From Epiperipatus broadwayi (taxonomy: Eukaryota; Onychophora; Udeonychophora; Euonychophora; Peripatidae): DNA of 64,000 nucleotides. The position numbers were made by a program, and so were the translations under genes. The notes under the pieces are model-generated. The model was given only the letters and a program-made list of their open reading frames with translations. It was not told the origin of the DNA and did no database searches. Shown one piece after another: positions 53,086 through 63,575 of the stretch. The DNA is taken from contig JAQFVV010012405.1 of the NCBI GenBank assembly GCA_028023455.1, positions 10,313,923 to 10,377,922 on the forward strand, given 5' to 3'. The first letter of the stretch is position 1. The number at the start of each line of letters is the position of its first letter.

Positions 53086-54362
53086 CTCCCAGTAGTTGAC
53101 AAACTGATGATTGATTCTTTCTCCGTTAGCTTTCATTTGAAAGGGAGAGGTGATAGAACGTGTTTTGTAATAAATAGTTTTAAGTTAATATATATTCTTT
53201 TAAAAATCACAAATTCTAATTGTTAAATATTTAAATACTATTTTTTTTTAACTTTGTTTAAATTAGAATGCCAAATATGTTAGTATATAAATAAATTGAA
53301 TTTTAATAAAATGAATAATTAATTATTTATTTGATATTATTTGTGAATATCGACATTAATGAAAATTTTTACAATTAATTACCTTCTTGTAAAGTTATTA
53401 ATGAGGAAGCAAACAAAATAAAATTATATTATATTTTAATTAATACAAAAATAAATATATATATAATTTATAATTAAAATTTTAAAAATAAACATTTTAA
53501 AAAGTTGCAATAAATATTAATTATTATTTATTAAGAAAAGCAAACAATTAGCTGTTTTACGTCACGACCTTTTTCAGAAGTTATTTCAATAAAAATAACC
53601 TAAAATAGGTGTTAAGTTTTCAGTGTATCAAAATACGTTAAAAGTCTCCTTTCTCATAAAAGATGTTTATTTGATTTATTTTAAAATGTATAATACCTTA
53701 ATAATTACATGTCATTTTTTTACATATTTATATTGATATTATCATATGTTTTATATCTGGAAATATTGTTTTTACTTATTTTAAAGCTTCCCGAGTAATA
53801 CTTTTTTTTTTTTTTTAATCAAGATATATTACAAATTATATGACGGATAATAATGAAATCTATATAGTATTTCATCAACTCTAGGCATGAGCTCGCCTAC
53901 TATGAAGGCCGTTTTAAAACCACTACCCAATTTAATTAATCCCATAAAAATGATTTTATAAAAGTTCATGAAAGTGCTTTAATATAGTTCAGTTGGAAGC
54001 CACAAAAAATTGTATCATGTACTAATTCAAAAAGTTGATTATTTTTAAACCAGAACTCAAATTAAGTTCATGAAATTACTTTTATAGAATAGATGCCAAT
54101 TTTGTATGTCAGACCATTATCCTATAGAAGCATGTTTTTACAAAAGCAGTTTAGCAGAGGATGTTCTTAAATTTGTTTTTAGACATTGAAATAAAGTATA
54201 CCACAACACAAAGGGAACGTAAGACATAGGAAATTCTGATGCACAACATTGTGTGTGTGTCATGTCTACTGTGAATATTTATTACGAATTACACATTGTT
54301 TAAATAGTTTTATAAATGAAATTAATTTTAAATTAATTTTAAAATATCCCCCCTCCCCTCAA
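53086..54362. other. AT-rich non-coding DNA
   Basis: No gene recognised. A T16 run lies near 53802-53817. Confidence 0.5.
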
Positions 54363-54373
54363 ACTATATGTGT
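54363..54373 (+). repeat. Left target-site duplication of RTE-6
   Basis: ACTATATGTGT, repeated exactly at 57645-57655. The last T could instead belong to the TCA tail. Confidence 0.92.
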
Positions 54374-55990
54374 CATCATCATCATCATCAACCATTATCA
54401 ATCCACTGCAGGATGAAGGTCTCTCCAAGTTTAATCCATCTTCTCCGATCTTTAGCTTCTCTTCCCCACAACACCCCTGCACATTTTCTTATTTCATCCA
54501 TATCTCTTTCTGGGTTTTTTACAATCTCTTGGAATCCAGTTTAAAATTTCAATTGTCCATCTATTATCATCTCTTCTAGCAATATGTCCAGCCCAACTCC
54601 ATTTCAAACTTTTAATTTTTTCAATAAGGTCAGTAACACCTGTTTGTTGTCTTACCCATACATTGCGTTTTCGATCTCTTCTTGTTACTCCCAACATACA
54701 TCTCTCCATACTCCTTTGAGTGGTCTGAAGTCTCTGTATTGCTCTTCTATTAAGTGGCCAAGTCTCAGATCCATAAGTAAGAACTGGTAAAACACATTTG
54801 TTAAAAACCATCCTTTTCAAATACGTAGGCATATTTCCTTTTAGTATCAAGTTATTTCTACCAAAAGCACTCCAAGGCAAGTTTAATTCTATGATTAATT
54901 TCCTCCATTATGTTTCCATCTGTATTAATAATCTGACCAAGGTATTTGTAACTGTTAACTTCTTCTAATTCTTCATAATCAATCTTTATTTTCATATTTT
55001 GAGCAAATCGATTAAACATTACTTTAGTCTTTTTAACATTTATCTTTAGTCCTACTTTTCTACTTTCATCTGCTAACTCCTGCAACATTTCCTGCAGCTC
55101 TGAAGCATTATTTGCAAAAACAACTACATCATCTGCAAAATCTAAATGACTTAAATACTCTCCATTTACTTTCACTCCTTTAGTTTCCCATTTTAATCCA
55201 CAAAATACTTCTTGCAGCACTGCTGTAAAGAGTTTTGGAGATATGGAGTCACCTTGTCTTACACCTTTCTCAATGTTGATTTTTCCAGTATCATTATGTA
55301 ATCTAATTGTTGCTGTTGCATTTTTATAAATATTCTTTAAAATATGACAATATCCTGGATCTATACCTTGATGATCCAATGCTTTAATCACTGAAGAAAT
55401 GTGTATAGAATCGAATGCCTTTTCATAATCTACAAATCCAAAACATAATGACAACTCATATTCGTTTGTCCTTTCTATGACTTCTCTCAATACCTGGATA
55501 TGATCTATTGTACTAAAACCACTTATAAATCCAGCTTGTTCTCTTGGTTGGTGGAAATCCAAAGTTCTCTGTAGACGAGTTGTAATTATCTTGGTAAAAA
55601 GTTTATATAAAACTGATAAAAGGCTGATAAGTCTGTAATTTCTAATATCTTCTTTATCACCTTTTTTAAATATTAATATTATTACTGCATTCTTCCAATC
55701 TTCCGGTACATCTTTATCATTTAGACATTTGGTATATAACTTTGCTAAAATTGTTTCTATTTCTTCACCTGCTTCTTTTAATATATCAATTATAATTCCA
55801 TCATTTCCTGGAGCCTTTCCTTTCTTCATACACTTAATTGCATGTTTCACTTCTTCATTTAAAATTATGGCAATTCAGAAGATGTAATAGATATAGGAGG
55901 TACTTGTTCTTTATTACTATATAATTCTTGATAAAAATCTTCTACCAATTTCATGATGTCATCTCTCTTTTTAGTAATAATTCCATCTTT
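54374..55990 (-). pseudogene. RTE-6 reverse transcriptase and C-terminal domain
   Basis: The long open stretch 55850-54858 holds the RT. Landmarks are GKAPGNDGI, EDWKNAVIILIFKKGD, NYRLISLLSV (P of R-P-I-S-L replaced by L), FVDYEKAFDSI, GVRQGDSISPKLFTAVLQ, LDFADDVVVFA (intact Asp pair) and YKYLGQIINTDG. A 1-bp insertion near 54875 shifts to 54880-54494, which continues with SAFGRNNLILKGNMP, LTYGSETW, CMLGVTRRDR and WAGHIARR. A deletion near 54507 removes codons present in RTE-2 and shifts the last ~45 codons. The segment 55851-55990 still encodes the EN-RT linker but is out of frame. Apart from these lesions the RT is close to functional. Confidence 0.93.
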
Positions 55991-55995
55991 TTTTC

Positions 55996-57189
55996 TTATT
56001 GCAGATATAAATTTCCTACAATACCAAAATGTTGTTTAACATTTTTGAGACTTTTATTTTCTTCTACAGCTTTCCTTGCTATTTCACAGTTAAACTTTCT
56101 TATATCATTTTCAACTCTTTTCCGTACCATTTTACAAAATTCGAGATATTCAATTCTTTTTAATACATCATTTTTGTATATCTTCATATTCCTTCTTTTC
56201 TTCATAAATTCTCTAGTCTCAGTAGAAATTTTATTAGTCAATTGCTGCTTTTTTCTACCAGCTATGTTTGTTGCAGTTTTTAAAAGTGTATCAGTTATTT
56301 TCGTATTAATTTCATTCAAATCTGAATCATGTTCAAAATCTCCTAACACTTGAAACCTATTTGTAAGTTCTAATTTAAATTCATTATAATGTTTCTGAAG
56401 ATTAGGAATATCAACTGTAAATATTGTTTTTCTTAATAATTTTTGTCTCTCTAGTTTTACATTAACACGTAACTTACACCTTACTAATCGATGATCACTT
56501 CCTGTGTTAAATTTATTAAGAACATTACAATCTTGAAATATGTATTTTCTGTTAGTCAAAATATAATACAATTCTGCTGTACCTTCATTTGGATGCTTCC
56601 ATGTCCATTTCCTTTTAACATTTTTCTCAAAAAATGAATTCATAATATAAAGTTTTTCTTTTTCTGCAAACTCCACAAGTCTATGTCCTCTCTCATTTCT
56701 ATTACCATAACCAAAATTACTTACAACCCTTTCATCTTTCATTTGTTTACCAATTCTAGCATTAAAGTCTCCCATAACAATTTTAAAATGTTGTTTACAC
56801 TGATCAAAAGCCTTTTGTACATCCATATAAAAATCTACTTCATTACTATGAGAACTTGTTGGGGCATAAACCTGAATTATCTGCATTTGGTATCTGCTAT
56901 TAAGTTGTATAACTAATCTTGCCACTCTGTCCGATACACCATCAATTTCCATAATATTGTTCTTCCACTTTTTATTTATAATGAATCCTACTCCACTTGT
57001 ATTTCCAATATGTGTGCCTTTATAATAGAGTATATGTCCACTTTTTAATCAATTGTTTCTTCTCCTTCTAACTTCACAAAGTCCAATAATGTCCCATTTA
57101 ATATAAGACAGTTCTTCTTCTAATTCTTGCAATCTTCTTTCATTTGAAAGTGATCTGCAGTTGTAAGTACCTAAATAAAAAGTTGTCAT
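55996..57189 (-). pseudogene. RTE-6 endonuclease domain
   Basis: The likely start is the ATG at 57189-57187, giving MTTFYLGTYNCRSLS and, at codons 35-42, IGLCEVRR with the catalytic Glu at codon 39. A TGA at codon 47 (57051-57049) is the first defect. Without it the frame continues through SGHILYYKGTHIG and GVGFIINKKW into the long open stretch 56952-55996. Motifs there are IQVYAPTSSH, VMGDFNARIG (GDxN), RKWTWKHPN and TGSDHRLVRC (catalytic Asp-His). The metal-binding I-D-Y-I motif reads LYYIL, so an Asp has become Tyr. The enzyme would nick target DNA for target-primed reverse transcription. Confidence 0.92.
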
Positions 57190-57644
57190 CAAATGGCAGC
57201 CTGGGTCCGCAATCAGGGGATTCTTAGCACCCTCCGCCTTCGGCCACCAACTGCTGCCTTCGTTGGTGACTTTACAGCCTCCTGGGAATAAAGGTCATGC
57301 TTTATTTTTGTCTGTCATAATTGTATATATGTATTGGAAAAATATTTATCATTTACACAAACATTCATTCTGCCTTATCAGGCACTGAGAAGAAAGACCA
57401 TGGTGTTTCTTGATCTTAAACTCAGAGGTAAAAAGCCAATAAACTCACCACACTGGCTAATGCATGTTGGTGAGCAGTCCATCCATGTTCGTATACTATA
57501 TGAATAATCACATAATAATAACAGCTGCAACGATAAGAATGTATGAAGTGGACATTAGGAATTTGCCCTGCTCAGTTCCTTTAAGGCCTCCAAGAGGAAT
57601 CAAAAGGTCTCCTATCAGTTAATAGCAAACTTCTTTCTGCAGCC

Positions 57645-57655
57645 ACTATATGTGT
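57645..57655 (+). repeat. Right target-site duplication of RTE-6
   Basis: Exact copy of 54363-54373. Confidence 0.92.
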
Positions 57656-58690
57656 AAGCAACAATAATTGAAAATAGTATTTTATGTTATCATAGTTTCA
57701 TAAGAAGTTGGCACAAATAAAGAGGTATGATCATTCAATTTTCAACAACTGTGACAACAACAACAACAAAAATGCTAAAATTACAAAAAATAATGCATCT
57801 GATTTTTATGATAACTATATAAAGCTATTCTGAATTATACTACTACTACACCCATGTAAACAAGCCGTGGCCCATTATTCTGTTAAAATAAATAACCAAA
57901 TGATTCATTGTTTGCATTTATAAGAAGGTCGAGAATCAGAAATGACAAATAATGAATTGAATCCATGAAACTTGAGCTGTAGAATCTAAACCTCTATTAA
58001 ACAAGTAAACAATCAGGAACATCATTCTGTTTATTGGATACTTTTATGTTGCAAACTGGTTTTTGGAAAATTACTTAATCTTACTTTTTATCGTTTAATA
58101 TATATATATGCATGCAATTATGTTAGCTTAGCTTTGATGATTGAAATTTCAATTTTTCATGATAAATATATAGTTTGATATCTTTTTTATGAAATATGAA
58201 TGTTTGGGATAGCTTTTCTATAATTAGTTTTAAAATGCGCACAGAGTTTGTATTAAGTTTGGAACTTGAAGTGTTTGAAAACATGTAAAACACAGCTAAA
58301 GAAAATCAAATTATTATTTTCTATAATAATAAATTATAATAAAAACACAGTACTAAAGCAATGCGCATAATCAAAATATCCACAAATTAATTAATCTAAG
58401 TAACATTAGACATACAGTTAGTAGCTACAGATATTAATTAATTAACTTCTTGACTACACATAATTATTGTAAACATGTTTTTTTAGTTTTTATTACAAGA
58501 ATTCTATCACTGATTTAAGCATCTTTAATTCAAAACCTATTGATTTGGTTTACTGTATTAATTACTGAGATATAAAAAAATTGGCACTGATATAAGTATA
58601 AACATATTATGTAATTTAAAATGTTATACTATTATTAGTAAAAATTATAAATATATATAATATAACACAAGGACAGCCTAATATTATTTA
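57656..58690. other. AT-rich non-coding DNA
   Basis: No gene or repeat family recognised. Confidence 0.5.
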
Positions 58691-58775
58691 AATCATAACA
58701 CTTCAATATGTTGTCAAGGCAATCTTCATAAGTAAAAGATGGATCCCACCTTTCATGGTCTAAAATCTTAATATA
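58691..58775. repeat. Short dispersed repeat shared with 8168-8240
   Basis: ATGTTGTCAAGGCAATC and CCCACCTTTCATGGTC match blocks in the same order near 8168-8230. Unknown family. Confidence 0.5.
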
Positions 58776-58861
58776 AATGTTTGGATGGTAATGGATAAAA
58801 TTATTAAACAATCTATTGTAACCTATTTAAGAGCCATGTAATAAATATTCAATTGTAACTC

Positions 58862-58867
58862 TGAAAA

Positions 58868-58905
<38 letters not shown>

Positions 58906-58942
58906 TTTTCCGATCTAGCATATTATATATATATATATATAT
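58862..58942. repeat. (TA)n palindromes
   Basis: GAAAACC-(TA)n-GGTTTTC (58862-58911) forms a simple hairpin and is followed by a second (AT)n run (58924-58942). Confidence 0.9.
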
Positions 58943-58944
58943 AA

Positions 58945-59320
58945 GTGTTGACTTTTGAATTAGTATTTTAGATCTAGTTCCTAGAGTCCCAGTCCTTCAC
59001 TGAGGTGAGCCATAAGCTTGAAACCAATTGGTCTGGAGGTAGGGATAATGATAGAGATGTTGAATTCTTTTTTTTTGGTACTTATAAAAACAAAGCTTGT
59101 CTAGAGCTATTGGTAAGTTCCATCTAGTGATATATATATAGACCAAATGGAGCTTACCAATAGCTCTAAACAAGCTTTGTTTTTATAAAGGCCAAAAGAG
59201 ATAGAATTCAAAATCTCTATCATTATCTCTATCTTCAGACCAGCTGGTTTCAAGCTTATGGATCATCTCAATGGAGGGTTGGGAGTCTAGAAACTAGATC
59301 TAAAATACTATTTCTATCAA
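58945..59320. repeat. Foldback element, ~170-bp arms
   Basis: Arms of roughly 58958-59128 and 59144-59315 are reverse complements around a short AT loop. Shared blocks include GATCTAGTT, CTATTGGTAAG, AACAAAGCTTG and GGTCTGGAGGTAGGG, with their complements. It is the first of two related foldbacks that are themselves arranged as a larger inverted pair with 59480-59936. Confidence 0.88.
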
Positions 59321-59479
59321 TTTGAAAGCATGAATTTATCAGACACGTAAATGTCTTCAAATTCAGCCTTACAAACTAGATAACTATATGGGTCTGAAAT
59401 TCAGCTCAGTTTCACTATATAGTAATAGATTCTGCAATATATAGCATTGCAAAAACCTTCAAAGGTACATTTATAACAA

Positions 59480-59936
59480 TTAAAACAAGTTATAAATTTC
59501 ATAACTTGTTTTTAAGCTTGCATTTTATGATTACTAGATGGAGCTTACCAATAGCTCTAAACAAGCTTTGTTTTTATAAGTCCCAAAAGAGATAGAATTC
59601 AAAATCTCTATCATTATTTTTACCTCCAGACCAGCTGGTTTCAAGCTTATGGCTAACCTCAATTCATGCTTTCAAATTGATAGAAATGTGTTTTATAAAT
59701 GCTGACTTTTGAGTTAATATTTTAGATCTAGTTTCTAGACTCGCAGCCCTCCACTGAGGGAAGCCATAAGCTCAAAACCAGCTGGTCTGGAGGTAGGGAT
59801 AATGATAGAGATGTTGAATTCTATCTCTTTTGGCACTTATAAAAACAAAGCCTGTTTAGAGCTATTGGTAAGCTCCATCTAGTGATCATAAAATGCAAGC
59901 TTAAAAGCAAGTTACAAAATTTATAACTTGTTTTAT
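59480..59936. repeat. Second foldback copy in inside-out orientation
   Basis: 59533-59668 repeats the right-arm orientation and 59698-59887 the left-arm orientation of the preceding element. They are framed by ACAAGTTATAAATTTCATAA at ~59484 and its complement near 59925. A block CTTTCAAATTGATAGAAATG at ~59676 mirrors TCTATCAATTTGAAAGCATG at ~59313. The order left-right-right-left indicates a circularly permuted or recombined pair of foldbacks. Confidence 0.8.
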
Positions 59937-59984
59937 ATATATGTGTGTGTGTGTTTGTGTTCACAAGAATGTATAAATACTGAT

Positions 59985-60235
59985 CACCATTATTTTTATC
60001 TATTATTAATCCATTATAGGTCTAAAGTGTCTCCAAGTTCAGTCCATTTTCTCTAAACCTTAGTCTTTCTGCTTCTCAATATATCATAAACTTTTCTTTA
60101 TTTTATACATCTATCTCATGGCTGATCTTTTTTCAAAAGTTTTTGTAAACTTTTGGAATCCAGTTTATAATTTATCTATCCATATATTACAATATCTTGC
60201 CCCAATATGTATACCATGTTTAGATCTACCTCTTC
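59985..60235 (-). mobile_element. Decayed RTE 3'-end fragment (RTE-7)
   Basis: CACCATTATTTTTATC, CTATTATTAATCCATTATAG, GTGTCTCCAAGTTCAGTCC, TGGAATCCAGTTTATAATTT and CTATCCATATATTACAATAT follow the order of the RTE 3' terminal region (54395-54590). It is strongly diverged and 5'-truncated. It stands about 50 bp from the foldback pair. Confidence 0.75.
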
Positions 60236-61674
60236 CACAACCCAAACTTCTAATAAACTCACAGCAACAAGCCATTCAATTATTTTATTTGATTCTCTAA
60301 AACCTCACTGAATTTTGGGTAACTTCACATTTATGTTTGTAAACCACATATTTGATAAAATATTTGAAAGTACCTGTTCTGCCCTGATTATTTCTTTTTT
60401 ATTTGCTTAATTTTATAAATTGAAACAGCAGAACCATCCTCAAAAACAGAATGAAACAACTTCATGTGTCTATATTAGTCTAAAAAAAAAAATATCACTC
60501 ATATATTAAAACTTTTCCAAATATCTCATCAACTTCACATTTGGAATTATTATAATTACATTAAAGTTGTTATTTTTATTTAAATCTAAATGATAAAATA
60601 TTTCCAGCTGTTTGATAGAGTGGCATCAAATAAAAAAGTTCTATTCATGAAATGAATAAAATTATATTATTCTGAAATAAATATTGTGATTTGATGGTCA
60701 ATTACTCTAAACTATGGTGACTTTAACCACAAAATATTTCAGTTTTAAAAAATATTTGTCTGCTATTGATATGATGCTTTACATTTTTATATTACGATGC
60801 TTCACAATCAATTTATTATTTTTTTAATAGCAAATGCCATATATATATAGAGAGAGAGAGATTATTTTTTTGGTAAAACCGTGTATTATTTTCTATTATA
60901 TACCGATATTTCGACGAACTAGCATCCGCCATTGTAAAGGTAAACTCTTGAAAGAAAATTTGTTCAATTTTAACCCTTAAACCGCTAATTATATTATTGG
61001 TTGTATGAGGTAAAAATCAAATCTTTTAATTGGCCAACTCACAAACTGAAGACAAAGCCTATTGTTAAAACATATTCGCCTATAATATTAAATTCAACTC
61101 AGATACGTTTATAAAAAGTATATTACTAATTTTTCAGGTTATGAAGAGAACGAAAGTTCTTTCAAAAATAAATTGCTATTTATTTATTCTAAAATATTCA
61201 ATTTCGGCAACATAAAAGCTATAATATAAACAAAAAGGTCGACTTTTACGTTATAGAAAAGTACATTTCTTTTTACTAAATCTTAAATATTTTTACTAAA
61301 ATCTTCAATATTTTTCGAAAATAATTTTGTTTTTTTAGTATTCTCTCTGAAAATAATTTTAATTTCTCAAAATATTCTTTTATAATAATTTAAATCATAT
61401 TCGAAATGAAAATCTCAGCGTTTTTCTTTATTTTCTTTGATCAGGCGGTTTCTTTGTTTTTCCAGCCAATCAGAATGTCTTTTTCGGCTGAGAGCATGCT
61501 AAGAACCAATCACAAGTAATGTTCTTTCTTTGTTTAGGTTTAAATGCATTTTTTTATATTTTTTACTTGTAAAATAATTCGGAAGAGGGAACCATCTTAC
61601 AGAACTTTTAAAAACCTATTCAATACCTGTCTAGTGAATATTTTAGCATAAGAACTGGCAGAGTTAGAGTGACA
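60236..61674. other. Non-coding DNA; possible downstream part of PLE-1
   Basis: No reading frame recognised. Around 60895-60935 the minus strand has GCTAGTTCGTCGAAATATCG, a wording typical of Penelope-element termini. Two CCAAT strings (CCAATCAG at ~61467 and CCAATCAC at ~61507) are followed by T/A-rich sequence, but no gene is attached. The 3' boundary of PLE-1 was not determined. Confidence 0.4.
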
Positions 61675-62545
61675 TCAGATGTCGACGAGGAGCTTCATAT
61701 GAGGCAGGAAAAGGGTTAAACTGTAACATGACCAAATGCCATATGAAGCATAAGAATCAGCTTGAAATAGGTTAGTATTCAGAATATGAGGTTTATCAAA
61801 ATGTATATTTCCCTTAGTTTTACCACCTATTAATTTAAAGTCAATATTAGAAGACATAGATAAAGTGAGAGGTTTCCATATGGCTGAAATACATTGTGCT
61901 TCATCAGCCCTATTTAAACCAGTAGGTCTCTTTAATATTTCAATTGACTCTCTGATGGTTCTCAAATTATATCTCTCCAAATTAGCAAGCATTTTTGCAT
62001 TGTCAAAGTCAGGTTTGTGACCAGTTTCTAAAAATGGAAAGTAAAAACTGATGTGTTAATTTTTTGATTAAAAGCATTTTTATGTTCCTTAATTCTGAAA
62101 TTTATTCCTCTACTAGACTGATCTACATAGCTTCTTGAGCACTGCAAACATGGAATTGTATAAATTCCTTGGTGTTCCAAAAATATTCTGTCTTTAGATT
62201 TATGTAAAAAATCACCAATTTTCTTGCCAATAGAAAAAGTAGTCTTTATATTAAAACAAGATAGTCTTCTACTGATTTTATCAGTAACCCCTTTAGTATA
62301 AGGTAAAATCACTCTAGTAAAAGATGAATTGTCAATTCTATCCTCTTTTTTTTTTTTAGTATCAATGCTATGTAATGCCTTACATATGATGTTTTTATTA
62401 TAATCATTAGAAAGTAGAATATTTTTTGTAAGTTCTATTCCTTGAGCAAGATGAAGATTTTTTGCTACAGAAAAAATTTGAGCAGGATTATGATGAGAAT
62501 TAAAATTAAGATATTTGTTTGTATGGGTGGATCTTCTGTAAACTG
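61675..62545 (-). pseudogene. Penelope-like element: RT C-terminus and GIY-YIG endonuclease (PLE-1)
   Basis: The minus-strand reading begins in an (AT)n tract. It then gives HTNKYLNFNSHHNPAQI, the conserved end of the Penelope RT domain, followed by FTRVILPYTKGVTDKISRRL and the GIY-YIG endonuclease: GIYTIPCLQC, then RSYVDQSSRGINFRIKEHKN. The Y-x-G of the second motif is Y-V-D here, a loss of the Gly. A frameshift near 62030 moves the last part to 61992-61675 (MLANLERYNLRTIRESIEIL, then NRADEAQCISAIWKPL), the normal Penelope C-terminus. The RT catalytic region is missing: the copy is truncated at the microsatellite. Confidence 0.88.

Positions 62546-62602
<57 letters not shown>
62546..62602. 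repeat. (TA)n microsatellite
   Basis: Nearly pure dinucleotide tract with one G interruption, at the truncation point of PLE-1. Confidence 0.95.
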
Positions 62603-62606
<4 letters not shown>

Positions 62607-62801
62607 CAAAACTGTCTAACACTATACTAGCAAAAAATAAAAATGCAAAACCATAAAACAATACAGTACTAGATTAAATTCAAAATTTTACCAAAATCCT
62701 TACACAACCATGGTTTCATCTACTACAAATAGACCTTCTCAAGTGAAAATCAACCTAAAGGAAAACATATATATATACAAACAAACAAACCTTCCCATAA
62801 T
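62603..62801 (-). other. Probable 3' flank of PLE-2
   Basis: AT-rich, non-coding, between the PLE-2 stop and the microsatellite at the truncation point of PLE-1. Confidence 0.45.
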
Positions 62802-63575
62802 TCATTTCAAACTCCACCTTCCCTTAATATCAAAAGAAGTCTTCATAAGATTGATAGCCTCAGAATCAAGGAGTTTTATCATCAAAGTCTCCTTTATTCT
62901 TCTTTTTAACTCATTCTTTTCATAAAAAATAACTGAAGCATTGTCAAACAATATTCTATGACCTGTATTCAATTCATGAATATATAAAGCTGAGTTAAGA
63001 TACCTATGTTTAACTCTACTTATATGAACCTTAACCCTTTCCTTAAGACTAAATTTACTCTGGCCTACATAAAATTTACCACAACTACATGGAATTTTAT
63101 AAACAATACCAGGAATAGACCTACTATCAATAGACTGCTTTGAACCATTAAGTAATGAATTCAAATCAGAACCTTTCCTCCATGCAACCTTCTTTCCACC
63201 TAACAAATGACTATTCCTATAAACCAAATTATAAATTGATGCTTTAAATGGTAAAGACATATAATCATCATCCTTACCAACAAAATTCTTATCATCCAAA
63301 TCACGACTATAAACATTATTATTAAATACCACTTTTTTAATAAAATCATGACTATAACCCAATTCTACATATTCAGCAGCAAATTGACTTTTTTGAATAT
63401 CAGCATCATTATTAAAATTATTAAGCCTTCTATTCCGACAACAAAAATTCAACAAAGACATTTTTTTTTATGTATAAAAGGCTGATAACTATCAGGCCTA
63501 ATCATATTTCTCAAATTTTTAGGTTTTATAAAATGACTACAAAACAAAACATCATTAACCTTCTCAACATTTAAA
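62802..63575 (-). pseudogene. Penelope-like element: linker and GIY-YIG endonuclease (PLE-2)
   Basis: The minus-strand frame 63461-62802 is intact for 219 codons. Residues ~1-100 are the RT-EN linker (YVELGYSHDFIKKVV, then DYMSLPFKASIYNLVYRNS). Residues 118-121 are GIVY, C125/C127 form the Cys pair, residues 131-133 are YVG, and the conserved Arg is in LKERVKVH (~142). The tail ALYIHELNTGHRILFDNAS and ELKRRIKETLMIKL matches Penelope C-termini. Codons upstream of the nominal Met (63575-63462) continue as FCSHFIKPKNLRNMIRPDSY in another frame, so the true protein was longer. The RT domain is absent, replaced by the palindrome centre. The endonuclease itself looks undamaged. Confidence 0.85.

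Larger units (their letters stand above)
54374..57644 (-). mobile_element. Near-complete RTE-clade LINE, 3.27 kb (RTE-6)
   Basis: The best-preserved element in the window. It is flanked by a perfect 11-bp TSD. The 3' end (minus strand) has the TCATCATCATCATCATCA tail as read on the plus strand. The 5' UTR is ~455 bp, and one long reading frame encodes endonuclease, RT and a basic C-terminal domain with no separate ORF1, as is usual for RTE. Its length (3271 bp) is the usual size of the clade. Defects are few: a stop at codon 47, disruption between EN and RT, a 1-bp insertion near 54875 and a ~19-bp deletion near 54507. RTE-2 is nearly identical in the shared part, so both come from a recently active source. 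Confidence 0.94.

Noticed and set aside
61460-61570. Host promoter with two CCAAT boxes and a TATA-like stretch
   Set aside because: No transcript start or coding exon follows in either direction; CCAAT and TATA-like strings alone are weak evidence in AT-rich DNA.
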